Shown here one piece after another: positions 1 through 15,306 of a stretch of 36,004 bases of DNA. The DNA comes from Priapulus caudatus (Eukaryota > Priapulida > Priapulimorpha > Priapulimorphida > Priapulidae): assembly GCF_000485595.1 (NCBI RefSeq), contig NW_014577433.1, positions 1 through 36,004 of the forward strand, written 5' to 3'. The notes beneath the pieces are model-generated. The model made no database searches and was not told the DNA's origin. It saw only the letters and a list, made by a program, of their open reading frames with translations. Position 1 is the stretch's first letter, and each line of letters starts with the position of its first letter. The translations under genes were made by a program, and so were the position numbers.

Positions 1-405
1 ACTTGCAACAACACAAATCTGAGCAAAGAAGAATTATCTCCTTTCTTTTAGTCATGTTTTTGTCTGCTGCAGAAATCTCAAATTCCAAAGTCAAGTCTTC
101 TCGTCGATTTTGCATGCACAGAACATTTTGAGGATTTCGTTGACATTAATGTCATTCACTAACTCCTGTTCAACGAAAAGGAGAATGAGAGCAGAGAATC
201 GTGGCTGGGTCATTGTAGAACGAAGTTTAGACTTGACAATGCTCATTTTAGAGAATGTTCGTTCAGCAGATGCAGAAGTAACAGGAATTGTGGCCAGTCC
301 TGTGAAGACGCGTGAGAGGCAAGGAAAATTTTTTTGTTTTGTTTTGTTTGCCAATCAACAGGGGGGGCCATGGCCCCCTTGTGCCCCCCCTTAGCTACGC
401 CAGTG
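1..405 (-). mobile_element. hAT DNA transposon, internally deleted, cut by window start
   Basis: The right edge reads, on the - strand, CACTGGCGTAGCTAAGGGGG (about 386-405), which resembles termini of hAT-type elements. Only about 50 bp separate this end from the transposase C-terminal dimerisation segment (91-354, - strand). Because that segment is the end of the protein, the zinc finger and catalytic parts should lie between it and this terminus, and they are absent. The element is therefore an internally deleted copy. A G/C palindrome (about 361-379) sits just inside the end. The other terminus lies outside the window or is lost, so the target-site duplication cannot be checked. Confidence 0.65.
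91..354 (-). pseudogene. hAT transposase C-terminal dimerisation domain, fragment
   Basis: The - strand reading frame ends at a TGA (91-93) and contains FPCLSR, then IPVTSASAERTFSKMSIVK, then KLRSTM, then a tail rich in L, F, E and I. The SASAERTFS core followed by K-x-K-L-R-S-x-M is the hallmark of the hAT C-terminal dimerisation domain, in the style of ZMYM1-like hAT transposases of invertebrates. A full transposase is usually 500-700 aa; here about 80 aa remain and the first few residues are read from terminal non-coding DNA. No DDE catalytic residues are present. It is not a functional gene; the open frame over the remaining part suggests a fairly young copy. Confidence 0.75.
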
Positions 406-415
406 TAGACAGGTA

Positions 416-509
416 CCTTCTAGATAGATACAATAATGTAACCCAAACCCAAGAGGACCCGTAATTATCCTCTTGGGTTTGGGTTACATTATTGTATCTA
501 CCTTCTAGA
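416..509. mobile_element. 76-bp hairpin MITE with 9-bp direct repeats
   Basis: A perfect 33-bp inverted repeat (425-457 and 468-500) closes a 10-nt loop. The hairpin is flanked directly by 9-bp direct repeats CCTTCTAGA (416-424 and 501-509). This is the layout of a very small MITE; the 9-bp length fits Mutator-like elements. It encodes nothing. The superfamily is inferred only from the duplication length. Confidence 0.65.
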
Positions 510-547
510 GTCCCTAGCTTTATATTGAAATATAAAGGGACTCTAGA
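504..547. repeat. Imperfect palindrome TCTAGAGTCCC ... GGGACTCTAGA
   Basis: An 11-bp perfect stem (504-514 with 537-547) encloses a second stem TTTATAT/ATATAAA (519-525 with 530-536). It overlaps the right direct repeat of the hairpin element immediately before it. Its function is unknown; it may be the remnant of an older element into which the smaller one inserted. Confidence 0.5.
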
Positions 548-706
548 CAAGAAAAGGACCTTCGACAGAGCAACGCCACCACATTTAAATAAGGCGGGTG
601 CATTTTTCGATGCGCACATTCTCTAGGCATGCCACTCTCTAAATTAAATGATTTAATAAATTAACTGATATATATAGCCAGGGACTTTCAGTCCAGTAAC
701 TGAGGG

Positions 707-1199
707 AGCCGCACTATGCGTATCTACACGCTAATTTCTCCAGTACTAGACTAGCAAATACTTCGTGTCATGCATAATCATACTACCTTACGACAAAATA
801 AACTTTAGTTCCTCCCATTTCACTGTGCGAATTGTCTTATAAAAGGCATTTGAAAATACCTCCAATGTTGTTCAAATTCTCCGATGTTGTTGACACTTTC
901 GCGTTGCTCTCCCAAGCAACCGTGCAGCGGTGCTGCGGTACAGCGGTACGGGTGTAGCAAAGATAAAAACATGTGACGTCACCTAACCGATTCTTGGCGA
1001 AATTGTTTGGCAAACAATTTAGAGTTGGCGCCAGATTACCAGATTTTGCACTTCTTTCTTGTGGGTTTTAAGCAAACGCGCAGTGAAATGGGAGGAACTA
1101 GAGTTTATTTTGCTATAAGGTAGTGTGATTATGCATGACACGAAGTATTTGCTAGTCTAGTACTGGAGAAATTAGCGTTTGGATGCGCATAGTGCGGCT
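707..1199. mobile_element. Foldback element with about 123-bp inverted arms
   Basis: The left arm (707-829) and right arm (1077-1199) are near-identical inverted copies, starting AGCCGCACTATGCG and containing GGAGAAATTAGCG, TACTAGACTAGC, CATGCATAATCA and CCTCCCATTTCACTG in the matching orientation, with scattered substitutions and small differences. The 247-bp centre holds a small hairpin, AAATTGTTT-GGC-AAACAATTT (1000-1020), and no coding potential. No convincing target-site duplication is seen outside 707 and 1199, so the true ends may lie slightly elsewhere or be decayed. A non-autonomous DNA transposon is the likely identity. Confidence 0.65.
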
Positions 1200-1504
1200 T
1201 TAAGCAAAATCGTTGGTATCAAATTTCCCGCATGATCAAGTGAGCAGTCAAATATAGGTGGCGCGTTGATTGCGGGAAACTTCAATGTTTGATTTATGAG
1301 TAGGTCCCTATATGTTTGTTTTCTAAGTGCTGGTTTGGTTAATGTTATACAATTATTGCCTTTGAAGGAAACATAAATGATGGAGGTTGTTAGACCGAGA
1401 AAGTCAATGTCGGCTGAACCTGTACGGAAAACATTCGTTACGTATTAAGTTATTAACTATTATGTATTATATACGGTATATAGTCAGGGCCATGGAAATA
1501 GTAT

Positions 1505-1774
1505 AGTCTAACCTAGCTCCAGGAAACGGTATTGCTAGGGTTAGAATACCCTATTGACGGTGTATTGGTGTATTGACGTTATTATTGTTATTATTATACG
1601 CTCTATTATTGGTGTATTGACGTTAGTCACACAGCCTGGTCGGGTTAAGTCTAACCTAGCCCGACCAGGCTGTGCGACGGATTGTCTATACAGGGGTACA
1701 GGTATACTATACGGATTGTCTATACTAGGGTATCCTAACCCTAGCGATACCGTTTCTTGGAGCTAAGTCTAACC
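1505..1774. mobile_element. 252-bp TIR element with exact 9-bp duplication (Mutator-like MITE)
   Basis: Terminal inverted repeats of 39 bp (1514-1552 and 1727-1765) differ at only 3 positions and begin TAGCTCC. They are abutted on both sides by the identical 9-mer AGTCTAACC (1505-1513 and 1766-1774), a clean target-site duplication. Inside is a second inverted repeat, CACAGCCTGGTCGGG (about 1629-1643) with its complement (about 1660-1674), separated by 16 nt, so the element folds into a nested hairpin. There is no coding capacity. The 9-bp duplication and long TIRs fit a non-autonomous Mutator-like element; no transposase is present to confirm it. Confidence 0.75.
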
Positions 1775-2885
1775 ATCATCCATGGTTAAGAATGCCATAC
1801 TAAGTTCCTTACCATACTGGTTAAGAATGCCATAGGCATATATATAGGCATAGAACCCACCATGGTTATTTCTATGGTCAGGGCAGTGAGCACGTATATC
1901 GTGTTACCCACGTCTGTGGCCGTGCACATCTACATCTGATGGTTGTAAACGTCGATCTGTCACTCGATCTTGACAATTACTCAACAGTACATCGCACAAC
2001 GCAACATGCGTACATGCCTGCTGGCTGGGGCAGCATTGATTGAAGTACTTAGTACTGGGGAGTGTAGCGCACGATTGTTTCAGTCGCGTCGGGCATGTTG
2101 ATCACTGAATTATATGTAGGGGGTGGGCACCACTGCCACTGGTATGACTATGAGAGAGCGACAGCAAAACTCTCCTGGAATTGAGGGAAAAGCTGCAATC
2201 GGGAATGACACACGAGTGTGCTGGCATGCAAAAATAAACGTGTAAATTTCATTATTTTCCGTGTACTGTATACACCATATTTTTCACGTACAGATATTTT
2301 CCCGAATTCAGACTTGACGGACAATTTCCCGAGTGGTTAATTTCGCAGTCTGTGAATTATGGATTATTCGGTATTATTCGCGTGTTGTTATTTTCGCGGC
2401 CGAGGATGTGTTTGTGAAATTCGCAGAATTTAAAGTGATTACGTCACCGTAAATAGTAAAATTAAAAAAAACATTTCCACTTTTTCACAAAATACAAGTA
2501 ATTCTGTTTACTTTTTATGGTTAAATTGCTGCATTATACTTCCTATTTTACTATATTGTTCGATGTGAACATACACTCGTGACTTATACATAGTCCATAG
2601 CAAGCAATTAATGTCAGGAACATAATATCAAATCGTCCAGGTTTTTTGGATTTTTAACTAGTTGAGAAACAATCTTATCAGGTAAGAATTTGACGATACG
2701 TTTAGTCCCGTTAGTACTTACTTTTAATGTAAAAAAATGGCAAGAAAAATGTTAACAATTTTACCATAGAAAATTCGTGACGTAGTCAATTTAAACCACC
2801 GCGAAATATACAGCTTATACAATATATACTGTAATATGATATGCACTGAACCAAAAATGTAGTGCACAGAACCAAAAAAAATTGT

Positions 2886-2954
2886 GGACAAGTAAAATCA
2901 AAGTTCGGACAAGTAAAAACAAAGTTCGGACAAGTAAAATCAAAGTTCGGACAA
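2886..2954 (+). repeat. 21-bp tandem repeat, about 3.3 copies
   Basis: The unit GGACAAGTAAAATCAAAGTTC starts at 2886, 2907, 2928 and, partially, 2949, with one substitution in the second copy. It is in frame (7 codons), but the short open frame around it has no other support as a gene. Confidence 0.85.
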
Positions 2955-3141
2955 GAAAACATTCAAGCTACGTCAAACGAGTACACCACTTATTGGCTGG
3001 AAAACCCTACTCGTTCTTGTGAAAATTTACATAACAGTGAATTTTAATTTTATATTGTGAGTAAAATGGTCATATTTCACAAATTACATATGGGCATGGG
3101 TGAGTTAATGTAACTCAGGTTGTCCTGACAGGGTTATAATA

Positions 3142-3142
3142 G

Positions 3143-3174
<32 letters not shown>

Positions 3175-3240
3175 ATATATTATATATATATATATAAAAT
3201 AAATAAATATATATTGTATAATTATATATTTTTATATATT
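3142..3240. repeat. AT dinucleotide microsatellite
   Basis: Long runs of alternating T and A with short interruptions, just upstream of the inferred MCM9 start. Confidence 0.9.
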
Positions 3241-3329
3241 GTTTGAAGGTGACCTGCTTCACCAGTGTGACACATCAAGATCATGACCAGCAGCAATAAC
3301 AAAGAACTGGCAACAATATAGATTTAGAG

Positions 3330-8713
<5,384 letters not shown>

Positions 8714-8745
8714 GTAAGCTGTTACAACTTACATATGTCGATCTA

Positions 8746-8747
<2 letters not shown>

Positions 8748-8777
<30 letters not shown>
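8748..8777. repeat. TA dinucleotide microsatellite
   Basis: Uninterrupted alternating A and T, about 35 bp after the exon 12 donor of MCM9. Confidence 0.9.
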
Positions 8778-8779
<2 letters not shown>

Positions 8780-8920
8780 AGCTAAGCCAATGTTAGCAGG
8801 CATTCTTTGGCATTCTGAAATGTTTATAGAAAACTAATCAATGTTCTTGATGAAAAGGTCTATTGGTTAATATATTGTTAGTTTTAGTTATAGTTGTTAG
8901 TTATAACCCTAACTGTAATT

Positions 8921-9020
8921 ACCTCCGCCAGGGGCTTGGCGGAGGTTATGTTTTCACCGGCGTGTCTTTGAGTGTTGGTTTGTGTGTTTGTGGGTTTGTG
9001 TGTTTGTTACCATGCACATT
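8921..9020 (+). repeat. Hairpin-headed repeat ACCTCCGCCA ... TGGCGGAGGT plus TTTGTG tract
   Basis: A perfect 10-bp stem (8921-8930 with 8937-8946, 6-nt loop) is followed by TATGTTTTCACC and a GTTTGTGTGTTTG tract. From memory this hairpin-plus-TTTG layout is a dispersed repeat in many marine invertebrate genomes; its class is not known to me and the right boundary is approximate. Confidence 0.5.
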
Positions 9021-9129
9021 TCAGTTCACTTCCGCTAGGTGCGCTGGCTGTAGACTCACAAACACGCAACCACAGGCTAAGGGGCAACCACAGTCCTCCC
9101 CCACCTGCACGCTCGCACTAATCCGGATC

Positions 9130-9191
9130 CAATTAATTATTTAATTAATTAATTAATTAATTAATTTTCCCACTTAATTAATTAATTAATA
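9130..9191. repeat. TTAA tetranucleotide repeat
   Basis: Repeated TTAA/AATT units, interrupted once by TTTCCCACT. Confidence 0.85.
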
Positions 9192-11177
9192 AAAAATTTC
9201 ACATTGAGAGAATTCAGCTGCCTTGGCGGTGGTCTGTGCTCTCCGAGTGCTCTAGTTAGTTATATATTGTTTGTTTATTAACAAGTTTTCCCTAAGCTAT
9301 GTGTAAGCGAATGAGTCTCGAGCAGAATTTATTTCAAAGACTTCACCATTGTTGGTGGTCAATGCAGCTGCTATCTCCTTTGGTTTGCGAAATAGACAGA
9401 TTACCTAGCAGTCTGGGGTCTTAAGCAGAAACTCCACGTTACTGCTTGTCTGAAACCATAGAGAGATCTATCAAATAAAGGCTGTAACAGTGCATTTCAC
9501 TTTCTTACTGGTTTGTGCCCCCTCCCCCGTATTCCCTTGGAAAAGATGGCTGAATATCTCTGACAGTCAACAAGTGAGAAGTCATAGTCGTAAAAGTATT
9601 ACAGTAGTTTATAGGAAAAATATACATTTTGGAACATTTTTAATAGTAACTAGAAATGATGGTGTGCCTAATGGAAGTGCAGTATAAATATGAAATATGA
9701 CTATTATTAATCATCATCTACATATAGCTAAAATAATAGGGCTCAGAATTATTGTTCATTATTGTTTAAAAAATGGTGAGTGATTGAAGTTTGTTTGTCA
9801 TCACGCAGGATTGATATTCCTCTGATATGAAACTATCTTTGAGTCATTTTTTACATGTTTGTCTGCAATAAACTGGCAGTTTTTAATGGATAAAATCTGT
9901 AGAAAATGTGTAGAACTCAGCAGCACATATGAATAACATCGGTGACGAGGTGGTCGGCAAGGTAATGAAGACACCTGCCGTATGTTTCCTCTGTTATTCA
10001 ACTCAGATTGCGTGCAATTCTAATACGAAGCAATACTGTCTCAGCTGGCTGTATTTGATCGACCTGAGGGCATTATCAGTGGAACCCAGCACAGGTGCAC
10101 TGACAAGCTCATTTACCTCGCTTATAGATCGCTTCATACGCGTTCTAGAGACAAAAAAGTTTAAAAAATACATGAGACAACAGATGGCGCTAGTGTGTGT
10201 GTGTGTGTCGTGTACTTTATCATGCGAAACTGTGAGCACCTACACACTGGTACATGCAGATAATTATTATAATAGTGGACGGTACAGCGGCATAAGTTCG
10301 TTTTCTTCTAGGGTGGGAGAGTTAAATTACAGTTATCAATAAGGGCTACTATAAAAACAAGTCGGTGTAAAATCCGTAGATAGTTTTGCAAATGGGATTT
10401 TGATTACCTATTGCATCTTGCAGATATGCCAATGCTTTCTAACGGTTAGGTTGAGGGTTAAGCGATACGGATAGTGTTCACAAGATTCCCCGCAATACAT
10501 TCAGATTACTAACACAGGACACACTGTCATGAACCTATTATTTCATTTTTCTGCAGACATTAAATGATGATGCATTAGCCCATCAATGAGTTAAAATATT
10601 TCGATGAGTTTGCGAATTATAACAATATGTTGCGTGGTGCTACGTGAAAACTAATTGCATTTTAAGCTATGACTCTAGTTTGATTGCTTACTTTACCAAA
10701 TATATGGTGGGGGAATTGAATGGCTATTCAGCTATAATGGCTCACGAGTAGTCGAAACTATAGATCGTGCAGTCGGAAATGATTGGTAATAAATTTGTTC
10801 ATTTGGGAAATAGCTATAAACGGCGTTCATCATATGGTAGGCCTATATGGAAGTTTAACCGACTGCTGATAGTTGATTATCTACATATTCTGTGTGAATG
10901 AGTGCAATTTTTGCCATTCTAGTTAATGTCAATTGTGATGATATAATAAGATCATGTCAAATTCGAACATAGAAGAAGTAAGGGCATCAATGGTCACCAT
11001 TTTTAAAGATTTCTGTATCGACGTTATCTGAGAATAATACAATTTGCAGAAAACGTACATATATTCTTAATATGCAGATTGAATTAGTTCTTACGTGAGA
11101 ATTTGCAGCTAATATTAATCATAAAGTCGTTGTTGCCCTGCATAATGCTGTTCTGAGTGCTGAGATATAAATCTATT

Positions 11178-11305
11178 ACACACACACACACACACGCACG
11201 CACGCACGAACGTGCGCACGTGCACACACACAAACACACACACACACGCACGCACAGTGACACACACACACAGCGAGCCCCAGCGACGGGCACACACACA
11301 CACAC

Positions 11306-11344
<39 letters not shown>

Positions 11345-11356
11345 CACACACCACAT
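11178..11356. repeat. CA/CACG microsatellite
   Basis: Alternating purine-pyrimidine tract of CA and CACG units with short interruptions near 11272-11290. Such sequence can adopt Z-DNA. The open frames in it are artefacts of the repeat. Confidence 0.95.
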
Positions 11357-11448
11357 TGACATGGGTGAGAATGTTTCATTAAACTAAATAGATAGTACTC
11401 AAAATGACTAGATTCTAACATACTCACAAATTGTTAGGTTATATATTA

Positions 11449-11454
11449 TGTGTA

Positions 11455-11486
<32 letters not shown>

Positions 11487-11540
11487 TGTGTGTGTGTGTG
11501 CATGTGTGTGTGCGCGTGCGTACGTGCGCGTGTGTGTGGT
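11449..11540. repeat. TG/TGCG microsatellite
   Basis: GCGT and GT units, ending in a short G-rich segment (to about 11552). It is the opposite polarity of the CA array about 95 bp upstream. Confidence 0.95.
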
Positions 11541-11663
11541 GGAGGGGGGGGGTGACAATATTAGATGGGTTCTTTCAGTTATAGGCATCTTGAGGAACTA
11601 GCTGTTAATTATGTAGCCGCAGCCAAATAGGCAAATTTCACAATAAGGATCTTTTTATGTGGA

Positions 11664-11745
11664 AAAGTCTAGAATGCTGGAAATCTGGAATGCTAGAAGT
11701 CTGGAATGCTAGAAGTCTAAAATTCTAGAAGCTCGAGCTTCCAGT
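11664..11745 (+). repeat. 16-bp degenerate tandem repeat GCTAGAAGTCTGGAAT
   Basis: About five imperfect copies of a unit rich in CTAGAA and TCTGGAAT. Copies diverge toward the right end, where CTCGAG occurs. Confidence 0.7.
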
Positions 11746-14284
11746 TTGGAATAGGTATGCATTGTTTTCATCGGATCATTCTGTTATTTGCTGTGCTCCT
11801 TAGGGTGTGAAACATTAGCCGATTTGCTACCCTCATCAGCTCAATATGAAGGAAAGTTCAGAGATATGCAGAATTCAGTCATACTACCTGTATAGTGGTA
11901 CATTATTACCGTGTCCATTTTTTAATGCGTTTTCATGCGTGCCTAGTGTTCATATACTTTTATGTGTTTTTTACTCATCTTAACTAATATTTAAAAAATA
12001 ATATTGTTTTCCATTTTTGAAAAACAAGAAGAAAGTATTTTAATGTTTGGAAAACATAACATGGCTATTCTATGTAAGTGATAAATAATTGCTGGCATTT
12101 TAATGTCACGACAATTTTGTTATGCTAGTTTTCGCGGCAGGGAAGTAAAAACTCAAAACAGAAAAAATACAGTAGTGGAGTTAGAAGCAAAAGAATTGGA
12201 AGTAGAAGAAAACGTCAGTATACAAAAGACGTATATCCTTTTAGGTTCTTATTATAGATCATTGGGCAATTTCCCACTTAGCTAACGTTTGAACAACTCA
12301 TTCAATGCAGGCTAATTGATGGCAACTTGTTAATAAAACACAATTAAGCTTATATCCTGAGCTGCTAATGTAAAGCAAATATTATTACATAGTGAAATGA
12401 GAACTAGCAAGTGTTTACATAAAGCAGCTGAATTAGAGGTTTGCAAACGTGCTAATCACGTGTAGATCCATTTCTTTAGTATTATTTTCATGCAGATTTT
12501 CCTATAATTATTACAAAAATTTTGTTATGAGCTTTCACATGTTTCATCTTGTGTTTAAATCTCATGAGGCATTTTTCAGTTTTTGCTTCAATTTATTTAT
12601 ACAAATCGGGTTAGTTTTATGTATATAATTAATTAGCATTAAAGTGTTAACATAAGGCTAGGTATAGGATAAGTAAAGGCTAGTAAGATTTAGATAATAA
12701 CACATTTCTTTCATGTTGGAAATGCATTATTTTTACCTTATGAAAGTGCACAGAACCTGGGGGTAATTAGTTGAAGTCCAATGTTAAATGCTAAAATTAA
12801 TGTATTTGGTCGTTAATGACACACAATTTCAAATTAATTAGTGGAAACTTCATTTAAACTGCAGGCTAGCTCAATGTGCTCCACTTTCCAATCCTGGGAA
12901 AGAATTCTTTATTAATTTGACTCCGTTGAGGATTTAATTCGTTCATGCTATGTGATACACTATCCCTTCTATCGTTTCCCGTATAAAATGAACCCATGGA
13001 TATTGAATTCGATATGCCTATAGCTTCGAGCGTTCACTAATACTACGAGCAATTATTTCTGTATATTATGACCGTTGTCAACCGTTAACGTTTTTCGTCG
13101 AGTCACTTCTGAGTAGGCTAGCACGCTTACCAAAATCCTATCGCGACTTGACGTTCATGTCGTTTTATCAATATGACTGACCGGGAATCGGCAGAAAACG
13201 GCCGCGTATGAAGCGTTCTTGAGGCATTGTTTCTGTCGCCGTTGCAATATCGGTTTGCCGTTACTATACGGCTTAACTCCAGCTAATATAAATCCGACTC
13301 TGCTGTTTGCCATCATACGACGGTAGTAATGTGCTTCGCGTCTACTTTTATGGCTTTGCACTACGCTGAGAGAGTGTAGAGAAGTAAAACAGGAAGCAAG
13401 TGTATCAGTAAATAATGCAAGCAGGAAATATTGTAATATAATAACGGATTTATTTACAAACCTCGTGAGCGAGGCACACAGAGTATGTGGCTAACAATAA
13501 TTATGCAATGTTTGAATATTATAATTCTGGGACGCACTGCTTGGCTGAAACATAGCCATTTACATTTACCGTGAGATTGTCCGTAATGTACGTATATATC
13601 GGATAAGTTGATCACAGAGTTGCCAACAGCTAACGACAGTGTAACGTCTTGCTCAAACGTATTTGCATAGTTTGAGGCCCTATTCGTTTAATATTATAGC
13701 TAGATTATTCTATATGTGTTACATAATCATGTTGGCTTTCTACTGTGAAGTTCTGGATACTATGAAAAGCCCATGTCGAGTAGGCGACACGTGAAACGTT
13801 GTACCCGTAGTTTGCGTAGAATCATACGATAACCAATGTCAGTGTTGTAGTCGGCATGTGAGTGCCACATCTTATCTGCTACTACGATGACACTAAAACA
13901 AATCTCTTCCTTCCCGTCCGCCTTGACGAATTTGCTGTCAGCATCTTACGCAAAATATGAATATTCATTGCCTTCGTTAATTATCTATCATTTCGCGCGG
14001 ATTAAATATTCATTAGGCGCGCGACTCAAAGTTCAAAGCATGACGACGTGACTAGATGGGGATGCGGTATGTGCAATATGCATTACGTGCGGTCAACTGT
14101 TGTTGATTATATATATACATTGTGTTTATACGTGTGCACATATAGTGACCCTTTGATTTTCGTCCGTGTACGAGTATATTGGCAGGTGGCTTTTACAATT
14201 ACTTTGCAATAACATAGCTATCAGTTGCAAAATACAATGTGCAGCAATCTATATGCGTTGTCATTCAACATTGGCAACTCACAA

Positions 14285-14286
<2 letters not shown>

Positions 14287-14317
<31 letters not shown>
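14287..14317. repeat. TA dinucleotide microsatellite
   Basis: Uninterrupted TA run of about 31 bp. Confidence 0.9.
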
Positions 14318-14320
<3 letters not shown>

Positions 14321-15137
14321 CAACATAGTAAAGTGGTTTGCCCCTTGTCTTTTTCAACTCTCTAGAGTATATTTCCACAATAATTACACGCTCCCTAGAG
14401 TAAAAATGTATTTTCTTAATTTTAAAAATACAGCTTGTCAGCTCCTGACTGAGTAACCATTAGCTTTGACCCTACAGGCCATCAATTTTCCTGTCACACA
14501 CAGCGACAATGCTATTTTGTCCTATTCATAGTACGTTCTCTTCATCGTCGATGCTTTTTCTATTTAACAAAAATAGCAACAAATGGGCGGACTACTCAGG
14601 CTCCCCACTCTGGGGAGTGTAAATATGCAATAGCATGTGATGGCTGTGCGGGTTTTTGCTGAATTCAGAGAGTCTTCGTCTGAACCTACCGCGCATGATG
14701 TAACGGTCGCTCGCGATGCCTTCATATAATCGGCACATCCGTCTGTCGGCATGCGATAACCACACACACCCCCTTAGTTAGTGTTGCCAGGACGGTGAAG
14801 CTATAGCTCTGACGCGCGTCTTTCACAAGTGCACGCAATAATATCGTCTTTGCGGCACTTCGTTGCCAAGCGTTGTGTTTTAGAGTGTCCTATCACCGTG
14901 GTTATTGGCTAGAGCTGGCTGTCAATCACGCATGGCAGGTTGTCATGCGACGTTGCATTGCGAGAGGTATCCCGCCTATATTCTCTCCCCCGAGCCAGGG
15001 GCCCGTTGTTAGAAACTTCACTAATAGTTGCGACTCTCATATAACTCTAAAATGCATGTATTCGCAGTATTTCGCAGAAACCCTTTGCAGTACTATTCAC
15101 TTCGAAAGTTATGCCATTTGTGACTTGCGATCTCACA

Positions 15138-15143
15138 TTTATT
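15138..15143 (-). terminator. Candidate polyadenylation signal AATAAA for the receptor gene
   Basis: AATAAA on the - strand about 165 bp past the receptor stop codon. The position suits a short 3' UTR; nothing else supports it. Confidence 0.35.
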
Positions 15144-15221
15144 CACGATGTTTTTGGCAACGGACCTCAGACAATAAGACGGAGCCAAGTTGCTCGATAG
15201 ATAATGAGAGTCCGCTTTTTG

Positions 15222-15263
15222 GTGGGGGGGGGGATCGGGTAATCGGGTGGGGGGGGATCGGTG
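15222..15263 (+). other. Putative G-quadruplex motif next to receptor 3' end
   Basis: Four G-runs of 3 to 10 bases separated by short ATC, TAATC and T spacers. The receptor is on the other strand, so its transcript would carry C-runs here, in the 3' UTR. Confidence 0.55.
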
Positions 15264-15306
15264 AACCTTGGTGTAGTGGGAGGGGGTAGGTGGTTGCGCG
15301 CCGAGC

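Larger units (their letters stand above)
1775..3329. other. Non-coding DNA upstream of MCM9
   Basis: AT-rich sequence with no supportable open frame. It holds the 21-bp tandem repeat at 2886-2954 and an AT microsatellite (about 3142-3240). The last 90 bp before 3330 would contain the MCM9 5' UTR and promoter, but no clear TATA box or initiator can be assigned. Confidence 0.5.
8714..15300 (+). other. MCM9 intron 12 or intergenic DNA, no exon found
   Basis: It starts with a good donor (GTAAGC) after exon 12. About 6.6 kb follow with no convincing exon of MCM9 or any other gene. Reading into this intron from exon 12 gives an in-frame TAA at 8783-8785. AATAAA motifs occur, for example at 9474-9479. 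The stretch holds a TA repeat, a hairpin-headed repeat, a TTAA repeat, CA and GT arrays and a 16-bp tandem repeat (listed separately). The open frame at 9929-10342 was considered and not accepted. Confidence 0.5.

Noticed and set aside
9929-10342. 137-aa open frame that might hold the missing MCM9 exon
   Set aside because: No match to the MCM arginine-finger or winged-helix sequence, no suitable splice sites, and it runs into a GT repeat.
13155-13361. 68-aa - strand open frame with a protein-like look (GFILAGVKPYSNGKPILQRR)
   Set aside because: Composition is plausible, but I cannot tie it to any family and there is no start context or splice support; possibly an unrecognised repeat fragment.
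14873-15289. 138-aa + strand open frame just beyond the receptor's 3' end
   Set aside because: No recognisable domain, no splice or start support, and it runs into G homopolymers.
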